Positions 10,578 through 23,072 of a DNA stretch of 64,000 nucleotides are shown in pieces. Each line of letters begins with the position of its first letter. The stretch's first letter is position 1. The stretch covers positions 24,997,821 through 25,061,820 of the forward strand of contig NC_087071.1 of NCBI RefSeq assembly GCF_963678635.1, written 5' to 3'. This DNA comes from Symsagittifera roscoffensis (taxonomy: Eukaryota; Xenacoelomorpha; Acoela; Convolutidae). A program made the position numbers and the translations under genes. A model generated the notes under the pieces. That model did no database searches. It was not told the origin of the DNA and saw nothing but the letters and a program-made list of their open reading frames with translations.

Positions 10578-13500
10578 ATAAAAGGAATCAGTTCGTGGAA
10601 GGGCTGACTTTTTCAAGCAAGCTAGTCAAGCCCTGGATCTTAAATAGTTCAATTTACCTCATACACGAAATTGGTTAGCAAAAAGAATGGAGTTTTTAAG
10701 CAAGCTATTCGAGCTTCGAAAGTTTGAATTCTTTCAATTTTTTTCAAAGACGAATACGGTTTGCGAAAAAGCTGTGATGTTTCAGCTATCACTTTGAGCT
10801 ACGAAACTACGAAATACTTTAAGTTATTTAAATGACAGAATCGGTTAGCAAAAAAGTGTAATTTTTTAAGCTAGCTTTTGGAGCTTTGAAACTTTGAAGT
10901 ACAACAAGTTATTTCATAGAAGGAATCCGTTCGTAGAATGGTTGACTTTTTCAAGCAAGCTAGTCAAGCCCTGGATCTTAAACTGCTCAAGCTACCTCAT
11001 ACGCGGAATTGGTTCGCAGAAAGAATAGAGTTTTTAAGCAAACTATTCAATTTTCGAAAGTTTGAATTCTCTCAATTTTCTTCAAAGACGAATACGGTTT
11101 GCAAAAAAGCTGAGATGTTTCAGCTATCATTTTGATCAACGAAACTTTGAAATATTTCAAGTTAAATAAATTACAGAATCGGTCAGCTTAAAAGTGTAAT
11201 TTTTTGAGCTAGCTTTCGGAGCTTTGAAACTTTGAAATATAACAAGTTATTTAATAGAAGGAATCTGTTCGTGGAAGGGTTGACTTTTTCAAGCAAGCTA
11301 GTCAAACCCTGGATCTTAAATAGTTCAATTTACCTCATACGCGAAATTGGTTAGTAAAAAAAAATGGAGTTTTTAAGCAAGCTATTCGAGCTTTGAAAGT
11401 TTGAATTCTTTCAATTTTTTTCAAAGACGAATACGGTTTGCGAAAAAGCTGTGATGTTTCAGCTATCATTTTGAGCTACGAAACTTTGAAATTTTTTAAG
11501 TTATTTAAATGACAGAATCGGTTAGCAAAAAAGTGTAATTTGTTAAGCTAATTTTTGGAGCTTTGAAACTTTGAATTATAACAAGTTATTTCATAGAAGG
11601 AATCCGTTTGTAGAATGGTTGACTTTTTCAAGCAAGCTAGTCAAGCCCTGGATCTTAAATTGTTCAAGTTACCTCATACGCGGAATCGGTTCGCAAGAAG
11701 AATGGAGTTTTTAAGCAAGCTATTCGAGCTTTGAAAATTTGAATACATGCAATTTTCTTCAAAGACGAAAACGGTTTGCAAAAAAGCTGAGATTTTTCAG
11801 CAATCGATTTGAGCTACAAAATTTTGAAAAATTTCAAGTTATATAAATGACAGAATCGGTTCGCAAAAAAGGGTAATTTTTTATGCTAGCTTTTGGAGCT
11901 TTGAAACTTTGAAATAAAACAAGCTATTTCATAAAAGGAATCCGTTCGTAGAAGGGTTGACTTTTTCAAGCAAGCTAGTCAAGCCCTGGATCTTAAACTG
12001 CTCAAGTTACCTCATACGCGGAATCGGTTCGCAAGAAGAATGGAGTTTTTAAGCAAGCTATTCGAGCTTCGAAATTTTGAATTCTTTCAATTTTTTTCAA
12101 AGACGAATACGGTTTGCGAAAAAGCTGTGATGTTTCAGCTATCACTTTGAGCTACGAAACTATGAAATACTTTAAGTTATTTAAATGACAGAATCGGTTA
12201 GCAAAAAAGTGTAATTTTTTAAGCTAGCTTTTGGAGCTTTGAAACTTTGAAGTAAAACAAGTTATTTCATAGAAGGAATCCGTTCGTCGAAGGGTTGACT
12301 TTTTCAAGCAAGCTAGTCAAGCCCTGGATCTTAAACTGCTCAAGCTACCTCATACGTGGAATTGATTTGCAGAAATATTAAAGTTTTTAAGCAAACTATT
12401 CGATTTTCGAAAGTTTGAATTCTTTCAATTTCTTTCAAAGACGAATACGGTTTGCAAAAAAGCTGAGATGTTTCAGCTATCATTTTGATCAACGAAACTT
12501 TGAAATTTCTCAAGTTATACAAATTACAGAATCGGTAAGCTAAAAGTGTAAATTTTTGAGCTAGCTTTCGGAGCTTTGAAACTTTGAAATATAACAAGTT
12601 ATTTAATAGAAGGAATCTGTTCGTGGAAGGGTTGATTTTTTCAAGCAAGGTAGTCAAGCCCTGGATCCTAAATAGTTCAATTTACCTCATACGCGAAATT
12701 GGTTATCAAAAAGAATGGAGTTTTTAAGCAAGCTATTCGAGCTTTGAAAGTTTGAATTCTATCAATTTTTTTCAAAGACGAATACGGTTTGCGAAAAAGC
12801 TGTGATGTTTTAGCTATCACTTTGAGCTACGAAACTTTGAAATACTTTAAGTTATTCAAATGACAGAATCGGTTAGCAAAAAAGTGTAATTTTTCAAGCT
12901 AGCTTTTGGAGCTTTGAAACTTTGAAGTATAACAAGTTATTTCATAGAAGGAATCCCTTCGTAGAAGGGTTGACTTTTTCAAGCAAGCTAGTCAAGCCCT
13001 GGATCCTAAACTGCTCAAGCTACCTCATACGCGGAATTGGATCGCAGAAAGAATAGAGTTTTTAAGCAAACTATTCGAGCTTCGAAAATTTGAATTCTTT
13101 CAATTTTCTTCAAAGACGAATACGGTTTGCAAAAAAGCTTAGATGTTTCAGCTATCATTTTCATCAACGAAACTTTGAAATTTTTCAAGTCTTATAAATT
13201 ACAGAATCGGTCAGCTAAAAAGTGTAATTTTTTGAGCTAGCTTTTGGAGTTTGAAACTTCGAAATATAACAAGTTATTTAATGGAAGGAATCTGTTCGTG
13301 GAATTGTTGAATTTTTCAAGCAAACTAGTCAAGCTCTGAATCTTAATTATTACAAGTTACCTCATACGCGGAATCGGTTCGCAAAAAGAATGGAGTTTTT
13401 AAGCAAGCTATCCGAGCTTTGAAAACTTGAATTCTTTCAATTTTCTTCAAAGACGAAACCGGTTTGCGAAAAAGCTGAGATTTTTCAGCAATCAATTTGA

Positions 13501-15365
13501 GCTACAAAATTTCGAAATACTTCAAGTTATTTAAATGACAGAATCGGTAAGCAAAAAAGTGTCATTTTTTAAGCTAGCTTTTGAAGCTTTGAAACTTTGA
13601 AGTATAACAAGTTATTTCATAGGAGGAATCTGTTCGTGGAAGGGTTGACTTTTTCAAGCAAGCTAGTCAAGCCCTGGATCTTAAATAGTTCAAGTTACCT
13701 CAAACGCGAAATTGGTTAGCAAAAAGAATAGAGGTTTTAAGCAAACTATTCGACCTTCGAATGTTTGAATTCTTTCAATTTTCTTCAAAGACGAATACGG
13801 TTTGCAAAAAAGCTGAGATGTTTCAGCTATCAATTTGAGCTACGAAACTTTGAAATATTTCGAGTTATATAAATTACAGAATCGGTTACCAAAAAAGTGT
13901 AATTTGTTAAGCTAGCTTTTGGAGCTTTGAAACTTTGAAGTATAACAAGTTATTTCATAGAAGGAATCCGTTTGTAGAAGTGTTGACTTTTTCAAGCAAG
14001 CTAGTCAAGCCCTGGATCTTAAATTGTTCAAGTTACCTCATACGCGGAATCGGTTCGCAAGAAGAATGGAGTTTTTAAGCAAGCTATTCGAGCTTTGAAA
14101 ATTTGAATACTTGCATTTTTCTTCAAAGACGAAAACGGTTTGCAAAAAAGCTGAGATGTTTCAGCTATCAATTTGAGCTACAAATTTTTGAAAAATTTCA
14201 AGTTATATAAATGACAGAATCGGTTAGCAAAAAAGTGTAATTTTCATATGCTAGCTTTTGGAGCTTTGAAACTTTGAAATATAACAAGTTATTTCATAGA
14301 AGGAGTCTGTTCGTGGAAATGTTGAATTTTTCAAGCAAGCTAGTCAAGCTCTGAATATTAAATAATTCAAGTTACCTCATACGCGGAATCGGTTCGCAAA
14401 AAGGATGGAGTTTTAAGGCAAGCTAATCGAGCTTTGAAATTTTGAACTGTTTCAATATTCTTCAAAGACGAAAACGGTTTGCGAAAAAGCTGAGATTTTT
14501 CAGCAATCAATTTGAGCTACGAAATTTTGAAATATTTCAAGTTATATAAATGACAGAATCGGTTAGCAAAAAATTGTAATTTTTTATGCTATTTTTTGGA
14601 GCTTTGAAACTTTGAAATAAAACAAGTTATTTCATAGAAGGAATCTGTTCGTGGAAGGGTTGACTTTTTCAAGCAAGCTAGTCAAGCCCTGGATCTTAAA
14701 TAAATCAAGTTACCTCATACGCGAAATTGGTTCGCAAAAATAATGGAGTTTTTAAGCAAGCTCTTCGAGCTTTGAAAATTTGAATACTTGCAATTTTCTT
14801 CAAAGACGAAAATGGTTTGCAAAAAAAAGCTGAGATTTTTCAGCAATCGATTTGAGCTACAAATTTTTGAAAAATTTCAAGTCATATAAATGACAGAATC
14901 GGTTAGGAAAAAAGTGTAATTTTCTTATGCTAGCTTTTGGAGCTTTGAAACTTTGAAATATAACAAGTTATTTCATAGAAGGGGTCTGTTCGTGGAAATG
15001 TTGAATTTTTCAAGCAAGCTAGTCAAGCTCTGAATATTAAATAATTCAAGTTACCTCATACGCGGAATCGGTTCGCAAAAAGGATGGAGTTTTAAGGCAA
15101 GCTAATCGAGCTTTGAAATTTTGAACTGTTTCAATTTTCTTCAAAGACGAAAACGGTTTGCAAAAAAGCTGAGATTTTTCAGCAATCAATTTGAGCTACG
15201 AAATTTTTAAATATTTCAAGTTATATAAATGACAGAATCGGTTAGCAAAAAATAGTAATTTTTTATGCTATTTTTTGGAGCTTTGAAACTTTGAAATAAA
15301 ACAAGTTATTTCATAGAAGGAATCTGTTCGTGGAAGGGTTGATTTTTCAAGCAAGCTAGTCGAGC
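10578..15365. repeat. 338-bp monomer array, mixed variants
   Basis: Fourteen spacings from 10,577 to 15,312 are 337-341 bp. Units carry either the GATGTT or the GATTTT loop in sub4, and sub2 is mostly the CCCTGGATC type. A pair of units at about 14.0-14.7 kb is repeated closely at 14.7-15.4 kb, seen from shared GAATATTAAATAATTCAAG and AGGATGGAGTTTTAAGG. The reading frames here (for example 10,938-11,135 plus and 12,340-12,657 minus) are satellite translations, not genes. Confidence 0.88.
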
Positions 15366-16375
15366 CCTGGATCTTAAATAAATCAAGTTACCTCATACGC
15401 GAAATTGGTTCGCAAAAATAATGGAGTTTTTAAGCAAGCTCTTCGAGCTTTGAAATTTTGAATTCTTTCAATTTTCTTCAAAGACGAAAACGGTTTGCGA
15501 AAAAGCTGAGATTTTTCAGCAATCGATTTGAGCAACGAACTTTTGAAATATTTCAAGTTATATGAATGACAGAATCGGTCAGCAAAAAAGTGTAATTTTT
15601 TATGCTAGCTTTTGGAGCTTTGAAACTTTGAAATAAAACAAGTTATTTCATAGAAGGAATCTGTTCGTGGAAGGGTTGACTTTTTCAAGCAAGCTAGTCA
15701 AGCCCTGGATCTTAATTAGTTCAAGTTCTCATACGCGAAATTGGTTAGCAAAAAAATGAAGTTTTTAAGCAAGCTATTCGAGCTTTGAAAGTTTGAATTT
15801 TTTCAATTTTCTTCAGTGACGAATACGGTTTGCGAAAAAGCTGAGATTTTTTAGCTATCAATTTGAGCTACGAAACTTTGAAATATTTCAAGTTATTTAA
15901 ATTTTAGAATCGGTTAGCGAAAAGGTGTAATTTTTTAAGCTAGTTTTTGGAGCTTTGAAACTTTGAAGTATAACAAGTTTTTTCATAGAAGGAATCCGTT
16001 CGTGGAAGGGTTGACTTTTTCAAGCAAGCTAGTCCAGCCCTGGATCTTAATTTGTTAAAGTTACCTCATACGCGGAATTGGTTCGCAGAAAGAATAGAGT
16101 TTTAAGCAAGCTATTCGAGCTTCGAAAGTTTGAATTCTTTCAAATTTCTTCAAAGACCAATACGGTTTGCAAAAAAGCTGAGATGTTTCAGCTATCAATT
16201 TGAGCTACGAAACTTTGAAACATTTCAAATTATATAAATTACAGAATCGCTCAGCAAAAAATTGTAATTTTTTGAGCTAGCTTTTGGAGCTTCGAAACTT
16301 TGAAATATAATAAGTTATTTCATAGAAGGCATCTGTTCCTGGAATTGTTGAATTTTTCAAGCAAACTAGTCAAGC
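15366..16375. repeat. 1,010-bp three-monomer HOR, copy 1
   Basis: Markers of this unit are AAGCTCTTCGAGC, GATTTGAGCAACGAAC, TTCAAGTTCTCATACG (a short deletion in sub2), TTCAGTGACGAATACGG and TTTAAATTTTAGAATCGG. Each recurs exactly 1,010 bp later. Internal spacings are 335, 337 and 338 bp. I saw no difference from copy 2 on line-by-line reading. Confidence 0.93.
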
Positions 16376-17385
16376 TCTGGATCTTAAATAAATCAAGTTA
16401 CCTCATACGCGAAATTGGTTCGCAAAAATAATGGAGTTTTTAAGCAAGCTCTTCGAGCTTTGAAATTTTGAATTCTTTCAATTTTCTTCAAAGACGAAAA
16501 CGGTTTGCGAAAAAGCTGAGATTTTTCAGCAATCGATTTGAGCAACGAACTTTTGAAATATTTCAAGTTATATGAATGACAGAATCGGTCAGCAAAAAAG
16601 TGTAATTTTTTATGCTAGCTTTTGGAGCTTTGAAACTTTGAAATAAAACAAGTTATTTCATAGAAGGAATCTGTTCGTGGAAGGGTTGACTTTTTCAAGC
16701 AAGCTAGTCAAGCCCTGGATCTTAATTAGTTCAAGTTCTCATACGCGAAATTGGTTAGCAAAAAAATGAAGTTTTTAAGCAAGCTATTCGAGCTTTGAAA
16801 GTTTGAATTTTTTCAATTTTCTTCAGTGACGAATACGGTTTGCGAAAAAGCTGAGATTTTTTAGCTATCAATTTGAGCTACGAAACTTTGAAATATTTCA
16901 AGTTATTTAAATTTTAGAATCGGTTAGCGAAAAGGTGTAATTTTTTAAGCTAGTTTTTGGAGCTTTGAAACTTTGAAGTATAACAAGTTTTTTCATAGAA
17001 GGAATCCGTTCGTGGAAGGGTTGACTTTTTCAAGCAAGCTAGTCCAGCCCTGGATCTTAATTTGTTAAAGTTACCTCATACGCGGAATTGGTTCGCAGAA
17101 AGAATAGAGTTTTAAGCAAGCTATTCGAGCTTCGAAAGTTTGAATTCTTTCAAATTTCTTCAAAGACCAATACGGTTTGCAAAAAAGCTGAGATGTTTCA
17201 GCTATCAATTTGAGCTACGAAACTTTGAAACATTTCAAATTATATAAATTACAGAATCGCTCAGCAAAAAATTGTAATTTTTTGAGCTAGCTTTTGGAGC
17301 TTCGAAACTTTGAAATATAATAAGTTATTTCATAGAAGGCATCTGTTCCTGGAATTGTTGAATTTTTCAAGCAAACTAGTCAAGC
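16376..17385. repeat. 1,010-bp three-monomer HOR, copy 2
   Basis: This is the middle copy of the triplicated HOR, offset exactly 1,010 bp from copy 1. Its junctions are inside sub2 (CTCTGGATCTTAAATAAATC). Confidence 0.93.
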
Positions 17386-18399
17386 TCTGGATCTTAAATA
17401 AATCAAGTTACCTCATACGCGAAATTGGTTCGCAAAAATAATGGAGTTTTTAAGCAAGCTCTTCGAGCTTTGAAATTTTGAATTCTTTCAATTTTCTTCA
17501 AAGACGAAAACGGTTTGCGAAAAAGCTGAGATTTTTCAGCAATCGATTTGAGCAACGAACTTTTGAAATATTTCAAGTTATATGAATGACAGAATCGGTC
17601 AGCAAAAAAGTGTAATTTTTTATGCTAGCTTTTGGAGCTTTGAAACTTTGAAATAAAACAAGTTATTTCATAGAAGGAATCTGTTCGTGGAAGGGTTGAC
17701 TTTTTCAAGCAAGCTAGTCAAGCCCTGGATCTTAATTAGTTCAAGTTCTCATACGCGAAATTGGTTAGCAAAAAAATGAAGTTTTTAAGCAAGCTATTCG
17801 AGCTTTGAAAGTTTGAATTTTTTCAATTTTCTTCAGTGACGAATACGGTTTGCGAAAAAGCTGAGATTTTTTAGCTATCAATTTGAGCTACGAAACTTTG
17901 AAATATTTCAAGTTATTTAAATTTTAGAATCGGTTAGCGAAAAGGTGTAATTTTTTAAGCTAGTTTTTGGAGCTTTGAAACTTTGAAGTATAACAAGTTT
18001 TTTCATAGAAGGAATCCGTTCGTGGAAGGGTTGACTTTTTCAAGCAAGCTAGTCCAGCCCTGGATCTTAATTTGTTAAAGTTACCTCATACGCGGAATTG
18101 GTTCGCAGAAAGAATAGAGTTTTAAGCAAACTATTCGAGCTTCGAAAGTTTGAATTCTTTCAAATTTCTTCAAAGACCAATACGGTTTGCAAAAAAGCTG
18201 AGATGTTTCAGCTATCAATTTGAGCTACGAAACTTTGAAACATTTCAAATTATATAAATTACAGAATCGCTCAGCAAAAAATTGTAATTTTTTGAGCTAG
18301 CTTTTGGAGCTTTGAAACTTTGAAATATAATAAGTTATTTCATAGAAGGCATCTGTTCCTGGAATTGTTGAATTTTTCAAGCAAACTAGTCAAGCTCTG
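17386..18399. repeat. 1,010-bp three-monomer HOR, copy 3
   Basis: Copy 3 shows two base differences from copy 2 on reading (AAGCAAA at 18,130 against AAGCAAG at 17,120; TTTGAAAC against TTCGAAAC near 18,313). It ends where CTCTG continues as AATGAATCTTAAG instead of GATCTTAAATAAATC. The near-identity means the triplication is young, or is maintained by conversion. Confidence 0.93.
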
Positions 18400-21300
18400 A
18401 ATGAATCTTAAGTTTTTCAAGTTACCTCATACGCGGAATCGGTTCGCAAAAAAAGAGAAGTTTTTAAGCAAGCTATTTGAGCTTTGAAAATTTGAAATCT
18501 TTCAATTTTCTTCAAAGACGAAAACGATTTGTGAAAAAGCTGAGATTTTCAGCAATCATTTGAGCTAGCAAATTTCGAAATATTTCAAGTTATATAAATG
18601 ACAGAATCGGTTAGCAAAAAAGTGTGACTTTTTATGCTAGCTTTTAGAGCTTTGAAATTTTGAAATAAAACAAGTTATTTCATAGAAGGAATATGTTTGT
18701 GGAATTGTTGAACTTTTCAAGCAAGTTAGTCAAGCTCTGAATCTTAAATACTTCAAGTTACCTCATACGTGGAATCGGTTCGCAAAAAGAATGGAGTTTT
18801 TAAGCAAGCTATTCAAGCTTTGAAAATTTGATTTCTTTCAATTTTCTTCAAAGACGAATACCGTTTGCGAAAAAGCTGTGATGTTTCAGCTATCACTTTG
18901 AGCTACGAAACTTTGAAATACTTCAAGTTATTTAAATGACAGAATCGGTTAGCAAAAAAGTGTAATTTTTTATGCTAGCTTTTGGAGCTTTGAAACTTTG
19001 AAATAAAACAATTTATTTCATAAAAGGAATCTGTTCGTGGAAGGTTTGACTTTTTCAAGCAAGCTAGTCAAGCACTGGATCTTAATTTGTTCAAGTTACC
19101 TCATACGCGGAATTGGTTCGCAGAAAGAATAGAGTTTTAAGCAAACTATTCGAGCTGCGAAAGTTTGAATTCTTTCAAATTTCTTCAAAGACCAATACGG
19201 TTTGCAAAAAAGCTGAGATGTTTCAGCTATCAATTTGAGCTACGAAACTTTGAAATATTTCAAATTATATAAATTACAGAATCGCTCAGCAAAAAAGTGT
19301 AATTTTTTGTGCTAGCTTTTGGAGCTTTGAAACTTTGAAATATAACAAGTTATTTCATAGAAGGCATCTGTTCCTGGAATTGTTGAATTTTTCAAGCAAA
19401 CTAGTCAAGCTCTGAATGAATCTTAAGTTTTTCAAGTTACCTCATACGCGGAATCGCTTCGCAAAAAAAAGAAGTTTTTAAGCAAGCTATTCGAGCTTTG
19501 AAAATTTGAAATCTTTCAATTTTCTTCAAAGACGAAAACGATTTGTGAAAAAGCTGAGATTTTCAGCAATCATTTGAGCTAGCAAATTTCGAAATATTTC
19601 AAGTTATATAAATGACAGAAACGGTTAGCAAAAAAGTGTGACTTTTTATGCTAGCTTTTAGAGCTTTGAAATTTTGAAATAAAACAAGTTATTTCATAGA
19701 AGGAATTCGTTCGTGGAACTGTTGAATTTTTCAAGCAAGCTAGTCAAGCTCTGAATCTTAAATAGTTCAAGTTACCTCAAACGCGAAATTGGTTAGCAAA
19801 AAGAAGAGAGGTTTTAAGCAAGCTATTCAAGCTTTGAAAATTTGAATTCTTTCAATTTTCTTCAAAGACGAATACCGTTTGCGAAAAAGCTGTGATGTTT
19901 CAGCTGTCACTTTGAGCTACGAAACTTTGAAACACTTCAAGTTATTTAAATGACAGAATCGGTTAGCAAAAAAGTGTAATTTTTTATGCTAGCTTTTGGA
20001 GCTTTGAAACTTTGAAATAAAACAATTTATTTCATAAAAGGAATCTGTTCGTGGAAGGTTTGACTTTTTCAAGTAAGCTAGTCAAGCACTGGATCTTAAT
20101 TTGTTCAAGTTACCTCATACGCGGAATTGGTTCGCAGAAAGAATAGAGTTTTAAGCAAACTATTCGAGCTTCGAAAGTTTGAATTCTTTCAAATTTCTTC
20201 AAAGACCAATACGGTTTGCAAAAAAGCTGAGATGTTTCAGCTATCAATCTGAGCTACGAAACTTTGAAATACTTCAAGTTATTTAAATGACAGAATCGGT
20301 TAGCAAAAAAGTGTAATTTTTTATGCTAGCTTTTGGAGCTTTGAAACTTTGAAATAAAACAATTTATTTCATAAAAGGAATCTGTTCGTGGAAGGTTTGA
20401 CTTTTTCAAGCAAGCTAGTCAAGCACTGGATCTTAATTTGTTCAAGTTACCTCATACGCGGAATTGGTTCGCAGAAAGAATAGAGTTTTAAGCAAACTAT
20501 TCGAGCTTCGAAAGTTTGAATTCTTTCAAATTTCTTCAAAGACCAATACGGTTTGCAAAAAAGCTGAGATGTTTCAGCTATCAATTTGAGCTACGAAACT
20601 TTGAAATCTTTCAAATTATATAAATTACAGAATCGCTCAGCAAAAAAGTGTAATTTTTTGAGCTAGCTTTTGGAGCTTTGAAACTTTGAAATATTACAAG
20701 TTATTTCATAGAAGGCATCTGTTCCTGGAATTGTTGAATTTTTCAAGCAAACTAGTCAAGCTCTGAATGAATCTTAAGTTTTTCAAGTTACCTCATACGC
20801 GGAATCGGTTCGCAAAAAAAAAGAAGTTTTTAAGCCAGCTATTCGTGCTTTGAAAATTTGAAATCTTTCAAATTTCTTCAAAGACGAAAACGATTTGTGA
20901 AAAAAATGAGATTTTCAGCAATCATTTGAGCTAGCAAATTTCGAAATATTTCAAGTTATATAAATGACAGAATCGGTTAGCAAAAAAGTGTGACTTTTTA
21001 TGCTAGCTTTTAGAGCTTTGAAATTTTGAAATAAAACAAGTTATTTCATAGAAGGAATATGTTTGTGGAATTGTTGAACTTTTCAAGCAAGCTAGTCAAG
21101 CTCTGAATCTTAAATACTTCAAGTTACCTCATACGTGGAATCGGTTCGCAAAAAGAATGGAGTTTTTAAGCAAGCTATTCAAGCTTTGAAAATTTGAATT
21201 CTTTCAACTTTTTTCAAAGACGAATACGGTTTGCGAAAAAGCTGTGATGTTTCAGCTATCACTTTGGGCTACGAAACTTTGAAATACTTCAAGTTATTTA

Positions 21301-23072
21301 AATGACAGAATCGGTTAGCAAAAAAGTGTAATTTTTTAAGCTAGCTTTTGGAGCTTTGAAACTTTGAAGTATAATAAGTTATTTCATAGGAGGAATCCGT
21401 TTGTAGAAGGGTTGATTTTTTCAAGCAAGCTAGTCAAGCCCTGGATCTTAAATTGTTCAAGTTACCTCATACGCGTAATTGGTTCGCAGAAAGAATAGAG
21501 TTTTCAAGCAAACTATTCGACCTTTGAAAGTTTCAATTCTTTCAATTTTCTTCAAAGACGAATACGGTTTGCGAAAAAAGCTGAGATGTTTCAGCTATCA
21601 ATTTGAGCTACGAAACTTTGAAATATTTCAAGTTATATAAATTACAGAATCTGTCAGCAAAAAAGTGTAATTTTTTGAGCTAGCTTTTGGAGCTTTGAAA
21701 CTTTGAAATATCACAAGTTATTTAATAAAAAGAATCCGTTCGTGGAATTGTTGAACTTTTCAACCAAGCTAGTCAAGCTCTGAATCTTAAATGGTTCAAG
21801 TTAGATCATACGCGGAATCGGTCCGCAAAAAGAATGAAGTTCCTAAGCAAGACATTCGAACTTTGAAAGTTTGAATTCTTTCAAGTTTTTTCAAAGACGA
21901 AAACGGTTTGCGAAAAAGCTGAGATTTTTCAGCAATCAATTTGAGCTACGAAATTTTGAAATGTTTGAAGTTATATAAATGACAGAATCAGTCAGCAAAA
22001 AAGTGTAATTTTTTGAGCTAGCTTTTGGAACTTTGAAACTTTGAAATATCACAAGTTATTTCATAAAAAGAATCCGTTCGTGGAATTGTTGAACTTTTCA
22101 ACCAAGCTAGTCAAGCTCTGAATCTTAAATGGTTCAAGTTATATCATACGCGGAATCGGTCCGCAAAAAGAATGAAGTTCCTAAGCAAGATATTCGAGCT
22201 TTGAAAGTTTGAATTCTTTCAAGTTTTTTCAAAGACGAAAACGGTTTGCGAAAAAGCTGAGATTTTTCAGCAATCAATTTGAGCTACGAAATTTTGAAAT
22301 GTTTGAAGTTATATAAATGACAGAATCGGTTAGCAAAAAGTGTAATTTTTTAAGCTAAGTTTTGGAGCTTTGCAACTTTGAAAAAAAACAAGTTATTTCA
22401 TAGAAGGCATCTGTTCGTGGAAGGGTTGACTTTTTCAAGCAAGCTAGTCAAGCCCCGGATCTTAAATAATTCAAGTTACCTCATGCGCGGAATCGGTTCG
22501 CAAAAAGAATGGAGTTTTTAAGCAAACTATTCGAGCTTTGAAAGTTTGAATTCTTTCAAGCTTTTTCAAAGACAAAAACGGTTTGCAAAAAAGCTGAGAT
22601 TTTTCAGCAATCGATTTGAGCAACGAAATTTTGAAGTATTTCAAGTTATATAAATGACAGAATCGGTCAGCAAAAAAGTGTAATTTTTTATGCTAGCTTT
22701 TGGAGCTTTGAAACTTTGAAATAAAACAAGTTATTTCATAGAAGGAATCTGTTCGTGGAAGGGTTGACTTTTTCAAGCAAGCTAGTCAAGCCCTGGATCT
22801 TAATTAGTTCAAGTTCTCATACGCGAAATTGGTTAGCAAAAAAATGAAGTTTTTAAGCAAGCTATTCGAGCTTTGAAAGTTTGAATTTTTTCAATTTTCT
22901 TCAGTGACGAATACGGTTTGCGAAAAAGCTGAGATTTTTTAGCTATCAATTTGAGCTACGAAACTTTGAAATATTTCAAGTTATTTAAATTTTAGAATCG
23001 GTTAGCGAGAAGGTGTAATTTTTAAGCTATTTTTTTCCAGCTTTGAAACTTTGAAATAAAACAAGTTATTTC
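18400..23072. repeat. 338-bp monomer array with interleaved variants
   Basis: Landmark spacings are 335-340 bp throughout. Recurrent variants are the CTGAATGAATCTT duplication (18,400; 19,417; 20,766), GATTTGTGAAAA with AGCAATCATTTGAGCTAGC in sub4 (about 18,526; 19,551; 20,892) and GAATACCGTTTGC. These recur at multiples of about 338 bp without one fixed higher period. The right part (21.1-22.5 kb) is one member of a long-range duplication. Confidence 0.88.
21120..22545. repeat. About 1.4-kb block duplicated 8,783 bp downstream, copy 1
   Basis: Markers CACTTTGGGCTACG (21,260), GACCTTTGAAAGTTTC (21,519), AATGGTTCAAGTTAGATC, CGGTCCGC and GAGCTTTGCAACTTTG recur in the same order at a constant offset of 8,783 bp, about 26 monomers. 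The match covers roughly 21.12-22.55 kb and has scattered single-base differences. Confidence 0.8.

Noticed and set aside
10938-11135. Plus-strand frames here and at 57,579-57,770.
   Set aside because: These are repeat translations; the second lies in the patch copied from 11.6-11.8 kb and its similarity follows from that.
12340-12657. Minus-strand reading frame of 105 codons, with similar frames at 31,593-31,835, 54,955-55,137, 59,375-59,590, 60,978-61,187, 61,579-61,896 and 62,105-62,362.
   Set aside because: They are translations of the same satellite phase and share the same peptide words. Monomers of 338, 358 and 359 bp are not multiples of three, so the frame breaks every unit. No known domain, start context or codon signal is seen.
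15366-18399. Possibility that the exact duplications (1,010 bp three times, 677 bp twice) are assembly errors.
   Set aside because: It cannot be excluded from sequence alone. Copy 3 has its own base differences and the pattern fits normal HOR growth, so I kept them as real and gave the read-based test.
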